The notes below the pieces were generated by a model. It was not told the origin of the DNA. It saw only the letters and a program-made list of their open reading frames with translations, and made no database searches. Below are positions 8,721 to 16,367 of a stretch of 39,424 bases of DNA, in pieces. The DNA is from a bacterium (GTDB taxonomy: Bacteria; Acidobacteriota; HRBIN11; JAKEFK01): NCBI GenBank assembly GCA_022616075.1, contig JAKEFK010000183.1, forward strand, positions 1 through 39,424, written 5' to 3'. Within the stretch, counting starts at the first letter, position 1, and each line of letters opens with the position of its first letter. The translations under genes and the position numbers were made by a program.

Positions 8721-8750
8721 AGTATAGTGATCGAAATGAACAACTGTCAA
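8721..8750 (-). promoter_or_regulatory. Sigma-70-type promoter for tmRNA
   Basis: On the minus strand TTGACA (8750-8745) and TATACT (8726-8721) are separated by 18 bases. This places the transcript start about 45 bases upstream of the mature tmRNA 5' end, leaving a short leader for RNase P to remove. Confidence 0.8.
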
Positions 8751-8776
8751 GGAAAGAATCGGCCGCCGGGCAGTGC

Positions 8777-8803
8777 CTAACATGCTCATTTTCCTCATGT
8801 TAG
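8777..8803. promoter_or_regulatory. Inverted repeat between two divergent promoters
   Basis: CTAACATG (8777-8784) and CATGTTAG (8796-8803) are a perfect 8-bp inverted repeat with an 11-base centre. It lies between the tmRNA promoter and the promoter of the GAF-like gene. It could be an operator; there is no other support. Confidence 0.35.
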
Positions 8804-8815
8804 AGGTGCCGTGCA

Positions 8816-8844
8816 TTGACAAAGAAAAGTCGATTCAGGATAAT
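8816..8844 (+). promoter_or_regulatory. Sigma-70-type promoter for the GAF-like gene
   Basis: TTGACA (8816-8821), a 17-base spacer and GATAAT (8839-8844). It lies 64 bases upstream of the ATG at 8909, and the transcript leader would consist mostly of the iterated GCGTC tract. Confidence 0.75.
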
Positions 8845-8898
8845 TGCGTCTTCGCGTATTGCGTCCTCGCGTCTTGCGTCTGCGCGTCTACGCGTCAG
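8843..8898. repeat. Iterated GCGTC tract in a 5' leader
   Basis: Successive TTGCGTC, TCGCGTA, TTGCGTC, TCGCGTC, TTGCGTC, TGCGCGTC, TACGCGTC units lie between the promoter and the ribosome binding site of the GAF-like gene. In the frame of the gene the tract reads as an artefactual Ser/Ala/Arg-rich leader. Confidence 0.65.
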
Positions 8899-8908
8899 GG
8901 GGTCTTTG

Positions 8909-10324
8909 ATGAGTTTTGCAGACTATCTAAGGGATCGAATTTCAAGCGATTATAAAAACCTGATTATCCAAAAACTGGAGGAAATAAGGGAGCAAACGGA
9001 GAAGTTAAAAAACAGCCAGACACCCGTTTTCGATGAGAATCACCAGAAGGTGCGGCAGGCCGTGCAAAATGAACTCACAAGAGTTCAAGACATATTGGAA
9101 CGGGAGCTCAGCGATGCCCAAGATCGAATCTCAGCAAGTTTTCATACTTTAGTTGATCAACACATCGCTTCCTGGTATCAGGCAGATGTCACTCCGTTCG
9201 AGCAACAGCTCGAAGTTCTACTTTCCGATATCGTTTCTAATATTCCTGCTCCGCCAAAAAGAAAAAACACAGATCTTGAATCGCTCGCTGACCTGATGAA
9301 AAAGATCGATCAGCAGCACACGCAATCCGAGATTCTCAACAGTCTGTTAATGCATATTGCTTCCTGGGTCGGCCGCGCGGTTTTGTTTGTTATAAAAGGA
9401 AATCAGGCTTCAGGATGGGCCGCGTTGGGTTTGGGCAACGATTGGAATACGGACCGCGTGAGATCCATTCGGCTCGATTTGGAAAAACAAAACATTTTGA
9501 ATGAAGTTACAAGCACGGGTGAGTTGTCCCATGGCGCAGCGGACAAATATCCGGATAATGGCGAGATCTACCTGGCAATTGGAAACAGGTTTCCAAAGTC
9601 TGTGGTCGCATGTCCCATCACGGTTCGCGGGAAAATTGCGGGAATCCTGTACGCGGATATCGAAGATGATTTTGCTGAAAAACCGGACCTTCCGGATTTG
9701 TTATTCCTTGCGACGCGCGCCGCTGGTCTGGCAATTGATCTGCTTCCATTAAAACCTAAAACTGCTCCCGCTCCTGTGAAAGAAGCGCCGCCGCCGGCGC
9801 CTCCTCCCGTGGAAGTTGCGCCTCCTCCGCTCCCTCCACCGCCTGTTCCTGAAGTCGAAGTTACCGCGCCGCAGCCTGTTGTGCCGGTGGAGCCCGTGGC
9901 GGCCGTACCGGTTCAAGAAGAACCGGAAACTGTGGCAGAAGCTGTTGCATCCGTTGTTGCAGAACCAGAAATAGTGGAAGCGGAAGCGAAAGCGGAACCG
10001 GAACCGGAAGAAGCCGAAGGCACAGTGGTGATGCCGGCGATCGCTCCCCCTCTTGTTCTTTCAGAAGAAGAGCAAAAGCTGCATGATGATGCAAAAAGAT
10101 TTGCACGACTTCTCGTAAGCGAAATCAAACTTTACAATGAAGCGCAGGTTGCCGCGGGGCGCGAACATAGAGACCTGTATGAACGCCTCAGGGAGGATAT
10201 TGAACGTAGCCGTCAGATGTATCAGAATCGTGTTCCGACTCACATACACACATCGACAAATTATTTCTATGAGGAACTTGTAAAGACCTTAGCGAACGGA
10301 GACGCCACTCTCCTGGGAATGTAA
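8909..10324 (+). CDS. GAF-like protein with Pro/Glu-rich hinge
   Basis: A 471-residue cytoplasmic protein of unknown function. Residues about 10-130 are predicted coiled-coil helix (KNLIIQKLEEIREQTEKLKNS, split in family style, and ELTRVQDILERELSDAQDRI). Residues about 155-290 look like a GAF-type sensor fold (LLMHIASWVGRAVLFVIKGN, GWAALGLG, VACPITVRGKIAGILYADIED). Residues about 295-390 are a low-complexity hinge of Pro, Ala, Val and Glu. The C-terminus (about 400-471) is a conserved-looking helical module (DDAKRFARLLVSEIKLYNE, YERLREDIERSRQMY) that I associate with acidobacterial proteins but cannot name. The ATG is chosen because AGGGGG precedes it; the frame is open upstream only through repeat DNA. 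Confidence 0.85.
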   Translation: MSFADYLRDRISSDYKNLIIQKLEEIREQTEKLKNSQTPVFDENHQKVRQAVQNELTRVQDILERELSDAQDRISASFHTLVDQHIASWYQADVTPFEQQLEVLLSDIVSNIPAPPKRKNTDLESLADLMKKIDQQHTQSEILNSLLMHIASWVGRAVLFVIKGNQASGWAALGLGNDWNTDRVRSIRLDLEKQNILNEVTSTGELSHGAADKYPDNGEIYLAIGNRFPKSVVACPITVRGKIAGILYADIEDDFAEKPDLPDLLFLATRAAGLAIDLLPLKPKTAPAPVKEAPPPAPPPVEVAPPPLPPPPVPEVEVTAPQPVVPVEPVAAVPVQEEPETVAEAVASVVAEPEIVEAEAKAEPEPEEAEGTVVMPAIAPPLVLSEEEQKLHDDAKRFARLLVSEIKLYNEAQVAAGREHRDLYERLREDIERSRQMYQNRVPTHIHTSTNYFYEELVKTLANGDATLLGM

Positions 10325-10333
10325 AGGGATTGA

Positions 10334-10406
10334 ACCGCCAAGTCGCCAGGAACGCCAAGTCAAAAAAAACTTCTATTTTTCTTGACGGTCCTGGCGTCTT
10401 GGCGGT
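10334..10406. repeat. CGCCAAG-family palindromic repeat, copy 2
   Basis: Left arm ACCGCCAAGTCGCCAGGAACG and right arm TGGCGTCTTGGCGGT flank an A/T-rich centre. It lies between the GAF-like gene and the ECF transporter S component and ends 11 bases before the latter's ATG. Compare 1876-1948. Confidence 0.8.
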
Positions 10407-10417
10407 TAAAAAGAATC

Positions 10418-11167
10418 ATGCGTGAACTGATCCGTTGCTGGCAACACACCCGCATGATTGTTTTGATTGCATTGTGCGCAGCGTTGTATGTTGCTGTTTT
10501 GCTTCCATTCAAAATAGCAACGATCATTCCAGGCATAACTGAAGTCCGACCGGCCATGGCACTGCCCATTTTCTTTAGCATTTTTTTCGGTCCTGTGTCA
10601 GCCTGGGGAACGGCTTTTGGAAATCTGATTGGAGATGTGCTGGGTGGCACAATCGGGCCGGGAAGCATACCGGGTTTCTTTGGAAATATCCTTTACGGTT
10701 TGATTCCTTACCGCGTTCTCAAAGCCTACATCGGGTCGCGTGATCAGTTAAGGACGCGAAAAGGATGGGCCGTTTTTGTTTTTGCGGTGGTTTTGGCATC
10801 TGCGGTTTGCGCGGTGCTGATTGCTACAGGCGTCGATCTAATCGGAATCCCTTTTGGTTTCTTGGTTCACACTATCTTTCTGAATAATCTGTTGGTTTCG
10901 CTTCTTCTTGCTCCGCTATTAATTGGCACGCTGGGAAAACGAATTCGGGAAATGAAGCTCACGTATGAACAGATTCTGCAACCTCAAGAAATCTCTAATC
11001 CCAACAGGATAGGACCGGTAATCGTTCTGGTTCTCACACTCATTCTCTACGTCCTGATGTTTGTTCCTTCGGTTCGTGAAACGCTTCCGTTTCTTGTTGA
11101 TCATAAAAGCGCTTTTCAAATTGTGGCGTGCGTGCTTTTGTTTATCGCCACGCTGATTCTCATCTGA
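10418..11167 (+). CDS. ECF transporter substrate-binding (S) component
   Basis: Integral membrane protein of 249 residues with about seven hydrophobic segments. The first five (to about residue 170) resemble the S component of energy-coupling-factor importers (QueT-like group): MIVLIALCAALYVAVLLPF, AMALPIFFSIFFGPVSAWGTAFGNLIGDVLGG (given as two overlapping features), and GFFGNILYGLIPYRVL. Two further membrane spans follow after a cytoplasmic loop, which is longer than a minimal S component. Substrate is unknown; no riboswitch precedes it. Its TGA overlaps the ATG of the double ATPase gene (TGATG), so the two are coupled. No EcfT gene is adjacent. Confidence 0.85.
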   Translation: MRELIRCWQHTRMIVLIALCAALYVAVLLPFKIATIIPGITEVRPAMALPIFFSIFFGPVSAWGTAFGNLIGDVLGGTIGPGSIPGFFGNILYGLIPYRVLKAYIGSRDQLRTRKGWAVFVFAVVLASAVCAVLIATGVDLIGIPFGFLVHTIFLNNLLVSLLLAPLLIGTLGKRIREMKLTYEQILQPQEISNPNRIGPVIVLVLTLILYVLMFVPSVRETLPFLVDHKSAFQIVACVLLFIATLILI

Positions 11168-12810
11168 TGGCTTCCGCGATTCGGTATGAATCTGTGCGCT
11201 TCCGCTATCAAGATGGTGACTCTGAAATTCTGAAGGACCTCAGTTTACAAATTGAACCGGGCGAATTTACGGTGATTGCCGGTCCCTCCGGTGAAGGTAA
11301 ATCCACATTTTGCCGAACTCTCAACAACATCATTCCTTTGTTTTTTAAAGGGGAATTTTCGGGGAAGCGCTGGGTGGCCGGCGGCTGGCTGGAAAAACAA
11401 TCCACTTCTTCGATGGCCAGAAAGATCGGAATGGTGTTTCAGGATTTTGAGCAACAACTTTTTTCAACGAACGCTTTGCTGGAATTGTCATTCAGTCTTG
11501 AAAATTTCGGTGTTTCCAGACTGGAGATGGAACATAGAATGGAAGAGCTTCTGGAGAAATTTCATCTGCGCCATCTTTCCAGGCGCGAGCCGTTTTCCAT
11601 GTCAGGAGGGGAAAAGCAAAAGCTGGCAATTGCCTCAGTGCTTGCGTACAAGCCACAAATTCTGGTGCTGGATGAGCCTACAACGGATCTGGATCCTGAA
11701 AGCAAACACTTTGTGATCCAAACGCTTCCGGAGCTGAAGGACTGGGTGGAAACGGTTGTGATTGTGGACCATGAAACGGACCGGTTTCAGGATGCGGACC
11801 GGTTATTCCTTTTCCGCGGTGGCGCAATCCAATCTTCAGGATCCCCGTCGGAAATACTGACAAACTCTACACTATTAGAAGCAAATTCACTCGCGCCGCT
11901 CGATCTTGCGGTTTTGCAGTCAAAGTTGAAGGAAACACCCTCTCTAACAACTCCTAGGGAGCTTGCCGCGTCCTGGGGTGATGGTCAACTTCAACTCCTG
12001 GCCTGTCCCTCCCGGAGCGCTTCTCCGGCGGTCATTGACGTTGCAAATCTTTCCTACCGCTACGAGAACCGGGATGTTGAAGCGTTGCGGGATGTGTCCT
12101 TTGAAATTCGTAAAGGGGAATTTCTGGGAATCATCGGCCAGAATGGAAGTGGAAAATCCACGTTGTTGCAACATCTGAACGGATTGCAATATCCGCAAGA
12201 GGGTTCAATACGGATCCTTGGAAAGGAAATCCGTGAATGGAACAGAAAAGATCTGAGCAAAGCGACTGCTCTGGTATTCCAGAATCCTGATCATCAAATT
12301 TTCAACACCACGGTTAGGGAAGAAGTGGAATTTGGACCTCAGCAACTGGGTTTTTCGGAGAAACAGCAGAAAAAAAATGTCGAACGGGCTCTTCAGACAA
12401 TGGATCTGGAAGCGCAGCAACAACGAGATCCGTTTCAGCTTTCGAAAGGGGAACGCCAGCGGGTTGCCGTGGCCTGCATGTTGAGCGTGAGTCCTGAAAT
12501 TTTGATGCTGGATGAGCCGACAACGGGACTCGATTATCGCCAGCAAACTTATTTGATGGAACTGCTACGCGAACTCAACAAGGAAGGAGCCACAATCATC
12601 ATCGTGACCCACAGTCTCAAAATTGTTGGCGACTACTGTAACTATGCGATCTTGATGGAAAAGGGACAAAAGAAAGCGGAAGGGCATCCTCGCGATCTTT
12701 TCTTCCGGAATCAGCTTTTTCCAAAATTGCCTCCGCTGTGGGAACTTTCGCGAATCATGAACGGTAACGCCCTGACAGTCGATGAGTTTGCGTCCCATCT
12801 GAAACGGTGA
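11167..12810 (+). CDS. Fused double ATPase of an ECF transporter (EcfA-EcfA')
   Basis: A 547-residue tandem ABC ATPase energising the adjacent S component. The first half has Walker A GPSGEGKST (about residue 40), a Q-loop in FQDFEQQL, signature MSGGEKQKL and Walker B LVLDEPTTDLD. The second half has Walker A GQNGSGKST (about 322), Q-loop FQNPDHQI, signature LSKGERQRV and Walker B LMLDEPTTGLD, then the switch histidine in VTHSLK. Both sites therefore look catalytically complete, though the second signature has K for G (LSKGE). NPDHQI is typical of ECF ATPases. The start is set by the TGATG overlap with the upstream stop. Confidence 0.93.
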   Translation: MASAIRYESVRFRYQDGDSEILKDLSLQIEPGEFTVIAGPSGEGKSTFCRTLNNIIPLFFKGEFSGKRWVAGGWLEKQSTSSMARKIGMVFQDFEQQLFSTNALLELSFSLENFGVSRLEMEHRMEELLEKFHLRHLSRREPFSMSGGEKQKLAIASVLAYKPQILVLDEPTTDLDPESKHFVIQTLPELKDWVETVVIVDHETDRFQDADRLFLFRGGAIQSSGSPSEILTNSTLLEANSLAPLDLAVLQSKLKETPSLTTPRELAASWGDGQLQLLACPSRSASPAVIDVANLSYRYENRDVEALRDVSFEIRKGEFLGIIGQNGSGKSTLLQHLNGLQYPQEGSIRILGKEIREWNRKDLSKATALVFQNPDHQIFNTTVREEVEFGPQQLGFSEKQQKKNVERALQTMDLEAQQQRDPFQLSKGERQRVAVACMLSVSPEILMLDEPTTGLDYRQQTYLMELLRELNKEGATIIIVTHSLKIVGDYCNYAILMEKGQKKAEGHPRDLFFRNQLFPKLPPLWELSRIMNGNALTVDEFASHLKR

Positions 12811-12814
12811 GGGA

Positions 12815-13366
12815 ATGCCTACTCCGATCGCTCACGGTCTCGCCGGCTACGCTGTTTTGATTTTGGCGGAACCGCGACTCGCAAACGATTTTCGCGGCAA
12901 CTTAAAGGCGATGGGAGCCGGCTTATTTTTCGGTTCGCTGGCCGATGCCGATTTTCTTGTAGCCTATTACAACTCGCATCCTGTTTTGCAGCATCATTAT
13001 TTCAGCCATTCGATTCCTTTTGCGCTCCTGATTGGAACCGCGATGTATCTTGTTTTGAGGACGCTGAAAAAATCACATGCGCTGCGGACGGCCGTTCTAT
13101 TGAGCGCGGTGTATGGAACGCATTTGTTGCTGGATTACTTTACGCAGGATGGCAGTCCACCGATCGGAATTCCTTTGTTCTGGCCGTTTACGCACAAACA
13201 CATGATTGCGCCGGTGGAGATTTTTTGGAGCATTCATCGAGGGGGAATGGAATCGTTATTCGGCGCGCACAATTTCGGAGCGTTGTTTAGAGAAGTATTA
13301 ATTCTCGTGCCGCTCGCACTTGCTGCCTATTTGAAGGGCCGTCACTCTCTGCCGTTAAAATGGTAG
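12815..13366 (+). CDS. DUF457/YdjM-type metal-dependent hydrolase family membrane protein
   Basis: A 183-residue membrane protein with four or five hydrophobic segments. It begins with the family hallmark TPIAHGLAGY and contains SLADADFL, HHYFSHSIPFALL and GTHLLLDYFTQDG; the conserved His and Asp residues match the YdjM-type putative metal-dependent hydrolases. True enzymatic activity is unproven for this family. It starts 4 bases after the double ATPase stop, so it is probably the third gene of that transcript, but it has no similarity to EcfT and cannot be taken as the missing subunit. Confidence 0.85.
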   Translation: MPTPIAHGLAGYAVLILAEPRLANDFRGNLKAMGAGLFFGSLADADFLVAYYNSHPVLQHHYFSHSIPFALLIGTAMYLVLRTLKKSHALRTAVLLSAVYGTHLLLDYFTQDGSPPIGIPLFWPFTHKHMIAPVEIFWSIHRGGMESLFGAHNFGALFREVLILVPLALAAYLKGRHSLPLKW

Positions 13367-13370
13367 CTTC

Positions 13371-13566
13371 AGAGCATTTGCCAGTGTTCACGTATGAACT
13401 TTGTTCTCGCACAAGTTCCTGCCAAATCTCACAAACATTCTTTGTTCACGCAAATGCTCTGCATCCGGTGATTAGAGCAGAGCATTGTCCCAGCAAACCA
13501 AGGATGTTGCGGGATGCAGATTTATTGCCTGACGAGTTCAAACCGGAACTGCGGACAATGCTCTGC
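13371..13566. repeat. Tandem inverted repeats with shared AGAGCATT core
   Basis: Four related arms alternate in orientation: AGAGCATTTGC (13371-13381), GCAAATGCTCT (13450-13460), GCAGAGCATTGTCC (13477-13490), GGACAATGCTCTGC (13553-13566). The first pair is an exact 11-bp inverted repeat, the second an exact 14-bp one. They fill most of the 253-base gap before the M23 peptidase gene. No convincing gene is seen here. Confidence 0.75.
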
Positions 13567-13619
13567 CACTACGCCCTTTTCAGAAAAGCGTCTTTGCGTT
13601 ATATTTTTATTAACTGGAG

Positions 13620-15887
13620 ATGTGCTGGATTCGGGTGTTCCTGTGCGTTTGTATATCGCTCTATTCTTCTCTTGTTTTTGCTTCCCCTGATTTTATCTGG
13701 CCCTTACAGCAAAACTACGGGATCTCTGCTACATTCGGCGAATCGCGCGACGATCATTATCACGCGGGAATTGATTTGAGCACCAATGGTGAAACCGGAT
13801 TGCCGGTGCTTGCTGTTGCCGATGGCTCAATTTACCGGATGAAAATCCAAAAACGCGGTTATGGGAAAGCTCTGTATATCCAACATGCAGACGGAATGCA
13901 GTCTGTTTACGCGCATCTGGAGGATTTTTCCCGGGAACTCGGACTTCACACGATCTATGTAGATAGAGCGAATCGCGAAGGAACTCCTTATGTCGGAGAT
14001 ATTTTCCTTGATCCGCCTCTGCGAGTGAAACAGGGGCAGGTGGTTGCGTATTCGGGTGAAAGCGGCGCAGGACTCCCACACCTTCATCTGGAAATTCGTA
14101 AGAATGAGTCGGTCGCATTGAATCCTTTAACCAATGGATTTCGCGACACTTTGGATCCTATTCCTCCAACATTTCAAGCTTGCTATTTTTATCCGCTGTC
14201 GATTGATTCTGCAATCAACGGAGACCTCGATACAAAGGAGATTCGTTTGCGCAGGAGTGATTCGGTCTTTGTGCCCGATTCCACACCGGTCGTTCGCGGT
14301 GATTTCGTGCTATCGGTAAGCCTCTATGATTCAGCTCTTCGCCGGTATCACCGCGCGCCGCAGCGAATCACATACTCGATTGACGACAAGGTTCTGTATT
14401 CCATCGAGTTTAATCAATTCTCTTATACCCAGCCGCAAGGATTTGGACTTCTATATGATCTTGGAAAACCAGGACCCTCTTACTATGAATATCCGATCTT
14501 GCTGGCCAAAACGGTTGAAGAGTCTTTGCCATTCGTGACGCGATCCGTTTCTTTTTCTATCCGTACTCTGTCAGCCGGAAACCACCGGTTAAGAATTGAA
14601 GCAGGGGACAGCAATAACAACACTTCCATCGCGGACATACCGTTTGTTGTGAATCATCCTCCCCAATTTGACCTTCACTCGATTCAACCGGACCAGGCGG
14701 AGCTAGCAGTCCACGCGACGATTCGGGATCCTAACTGGAAAGGGTCCGGGGCTTTGACCGGCGAAGTGGAATATTCCCTGGACGATGGAAAGTCCTTTAT
14801 CCCTGTCACACTGACTTCGCTTGAAGTTCCGGATGCAAACGACTCCCTGAAGTTTAGATACCGGATACCCATGAGTGAAGCGAGGAATGCCAGATCGGTT
14901 TTGATACGGGCAAGAGCTTACGATGGAATCGAATATTCGCCGTATGTGTTCGGCAAAATTCGCCCGGGAGGCGCCCCGATTCCTGACACGATGCAAACTT
15001 TATCAGCGGGGAATCTGCGTTATGAAACCTACGGCGATACGATTCGCGTGATCTTTGAAATGGAAGAACCGGCCACAGGAAAATTGCAAGCTTCTATCGG
15101 AGATCCTCCCGCATTTTTCCCGTTGTTGTTGCGCGAACCAACTTCGATGCTAACTCTTATCCCTGCGCCAAAGCGAAATGAAGATATGGTTGTGGCGCTG
15201 CCAGGGGGCCAATCGTTGACTGTTCCGGTTCGATTTGTAAAACGGGGGACTCAAACGCTTGTCGCTGATGGAAATTTTCAGCTCTCATTCAATGAAAATT
15301 CTTTGTACAAAGATGCGTTTGTTTGGACAAAATCTTTACCGGAGTACAAATCGAAATCCCTTCCCCTCATCGGTCCCATGTTGCAGCTTGCCCCACGCGG
15401 CTTGCCTCTGAAAAAAGGCACAACTCTCTCCTTTTCCTATCCGGAAACTGTGAAGCATCCGGAAAAGCTCAGCATTTATCATTGGAACCGCGCCAGTCAG
15501 AAGTGGGAAAGTCTTCCATCGCAACTCAACAAAAGTTCCCGAAGCGTGCAGACGAAGATTGAAACCTTCGACCTGTACGCCTTGATTTCCGACAATGCAG
15601 CACCTGCCATCACTTCCATTTTTCCCAGGAAACGCAGCGCAACTCGAAACCCGACACCGCTTCTGGCAGTGCAGATTCGCGACGCAGGAATGGACGTGGA
15701 TGATGAGAAAGTCACTCTGTACGTGGATAGCATTCCTTATCAGGCCGAATACGATCCGGATCGTAACACCGCAAGAGCGAAAATTACGAAACCATTAAAG
15801 AAGGGTTATCACAAGTTTTTTGCAGTGGCTTATGACTATGCTGGGAATCGATCGCAATCGAGCCCTGTTTCCTTCCGCGTAAAGTAG
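13620..15887 (+). CDS. Secreted M23 (LytM-type) metallopeptidase with Ig-like domains
   Basis: Predicted exported 755-residue protein. It has a signal peptide (VFLCVCISLYSSLVFA, about 6-21), then an M23 domain (about 22-185) with the zinc motif HYHAGIDLS, GYGKALYIQHADG and the C-terminal HLHLE, so a Gly-Gly or peptidoglycan endopeptidase activity is plausible. The rest (about 190-755) is beta-rich, with segments such as YSIDDKVLYSIEF, VEYSLDDGKSF, FAVAYDYAGNRS that look like Ig/fibronectin-type sandwiches. The ATG directly abuts GGAG, an unusual spacing; a GTG five codons in is possible. The TAG stop is supplied by the GTAGC end of a palindromic repeat. Confidence 0.9.
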   Translation: MCWIRVFLCVCISLYSSLVFASPDFIWPLQQNYGISATFGESRDDHYHAGIDLSTNGETGLPVLAVADGSIYRMKIQKRGYGKALYIQHADGMQSVYAHLEDFSRELGLHTIYVDRANREGTPYVGDIFLDPPLRVKQGQVVAYSGESGAGLPHLHLEIRKNESVALNPLTNGFRDTLDPIPPTFQACYFYPLSIDSAINGDLDTKEIRLRRSDSVFVPDSTPVVRGDFVLSVSLYDSALRRYHRAPQRITYSIDDKVLYSIEFNQFSYTQPQGFGLLYDLGKPGPSYYEYPILLAKTVEESLPFVTRSVSFSIRTLSAGNHRLRIEAGDSNNNTSIADIPFVVNHPPQFDLHSIQPDQAELAVHATIRDPNWKGSGALTGEVEYSLDDGKSFIPVTLTSLEVPDANDSLKFRYRIPMSEARNARSVLIRARAYDGIEYSPYVFGKIRPGGAPIPDTMQTLSAGNLRYETYGDTIRVIFEMEEPATGKLQASIGDPPAFFPLLLREPTSMLTLIPAPKRNEDMVVALPGGQSLTVPVRFVKRGTQTLVADGNFQLSFNENSLYKDAFVWTKSLPEYKSKSLPLIGPMLQLAPRGLPLKKGTTLSFSYPETVKHPEKLSIYHWNRASQKWESLPSQLNKSSRSVQTKIETFDLYALISDNAAPAITSIFPRKRSATRNPTPLLAVQIRDAGMDVDDEKVTLYVDSIPYQAEYDPDRNTARAKITKPLKKGYHKFFAVAYDYAGNRSQSSPVSFRVK

Positions 15888-15942
15888 CGCGGACGTCTCG
15901 TCTGCGCGCCTCGCAGGCGGGACGCCCGCGCTACTTTTTTTT
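15884..15942 (+). terminator. GTAGC...GCTAC palindrome, copy 2, with T run
   Basis: Left arm GTAGCGCGGACGTCTCG and right arm CGGGACGCCCGCGCTAC, ending at 15934, pair with one mismatch and one G-U. A run of eight T follows, so it looks like an intrinsic terminator for the M23 gene. The palindrome itself is a repeat related to 2645-2696. Both its ends provide in-frame TAG stops for the converging genes. Confidence 0.75.
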
Positions 15943-16203
15943 ACCTCTGCGTCTCTGCGTCTCTGTGTTAAGTCTCAGTTGCTGTTTTAACGCTTCGAGG
16001 CGTCTGTCTACTTCGGCGGACTCGAGTTTCTTTTTAATATCCTGGGCTTCTTTTAACTTTTGATTTTCTTCTTCCTGTATTCTTTCTTCCCCGCGAATTT
16101 GGTCTTCCATGCTGTCGAATGTAATTTGTCGCGTGAAAGCTTCCGCCGTGGGAAGAGGGGGTGAAACTCGTGAAGAGGATTGTTTTTTTTTCTTTCTGGA
16201 CAT
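15931..16203 (-). CDS. Small charged coiled-coil protein, unknown
   Basis: A possible 90-residue protein with a basic N-terminus (MSRKKKKQSSSR), then a highly charged helical stretch (RIQEEENQKLKEAQDIKKKLE) likely to form a coiled coil. The last 13 or so residues (NTETQRRRGKKK) and the stop codon are encoded by intergenic repeat DNA. No ribosome binding site is evident before the ATG. It lies opposite to its neighbours, convergent with the M23 gene and divergent from the PQQ lipoprotein. I do not recognise a family. It could be a real small gene whose end was extended by repeat insertion, or a chance frame. Confidence 0.45.
   Translation of the reverse strand: MSRKKKKQSSSRVSPPLPTAEAFTRQITFDSMEDQIRGEERIQEEENQKLKEAQDIKKKLESAEVDRRLEALKQQLRLNTETQRRRGKKK
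15943..15972. repeat. CTCTGCGTCTCTGCGTCTCT intergenic repeat
   Basis: Iterated CTCTGCGT unit next to the palindrome at 15884-15934. It is the reverse-complement type of the ACACAGAG repeat at 2607-2630, and codes for the C-terminus of the small gene on the minus strand. Confidence 0.6.
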
Positions 16204-16210
16204 AAAAAAA

Positions 16211-16300
16211 AGATTTTGGCAAAATCGATCGGCTCGTGACTCTCGCCCACTTGTGGGTGGATGTTGGCCTCAAAGCCCGGCTGAGATTTCGCCAAAATCT
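16211..16300. promoter_or_regulatory. Long inverted repeat in a divergent gene gap
   Basis: AGATTTTGGCAAAATC (16211-16226) and GATTTCGCCAAAATCT (16285-16300) are complementary at 15 of 16 positions across a 58-base loop. A smaller hairpin CCCACTTGTGGG sits inside. Position between divergent genes suggests a protein-binding or DNA-looping site, which is inference. Confidence 0.4.
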
Positions 16301-16367
16301 CGTTTCATCTTTAATCTATTACAAGCGATCCGCAAAAAGCAAGTTTTTTCATATATCATCAGAAGCC

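Noticed and set aside
8816-8908. N-terminal extension of the GAF-like protein
   Set aside because: It is encoded by the promoter -35/-10 region and the iterated GCGTC tract; the ATG at 8909 has its own AGGGGG site.
12815-13366. Missing EcfT subunit
   Set aside because: The protein shows the TPIAHG and SHSIPF motifs of the DUF457/YdjM family and none of the EcfT coupling-helix motifs.
13360-13779. 139-codon open frame upstream of and overlapping the M23 gene
   Set aside because: It crosses the AGAGCATT inverted repeats, overlaps the M23 signal peptide and domain in another frame, and has no family features.
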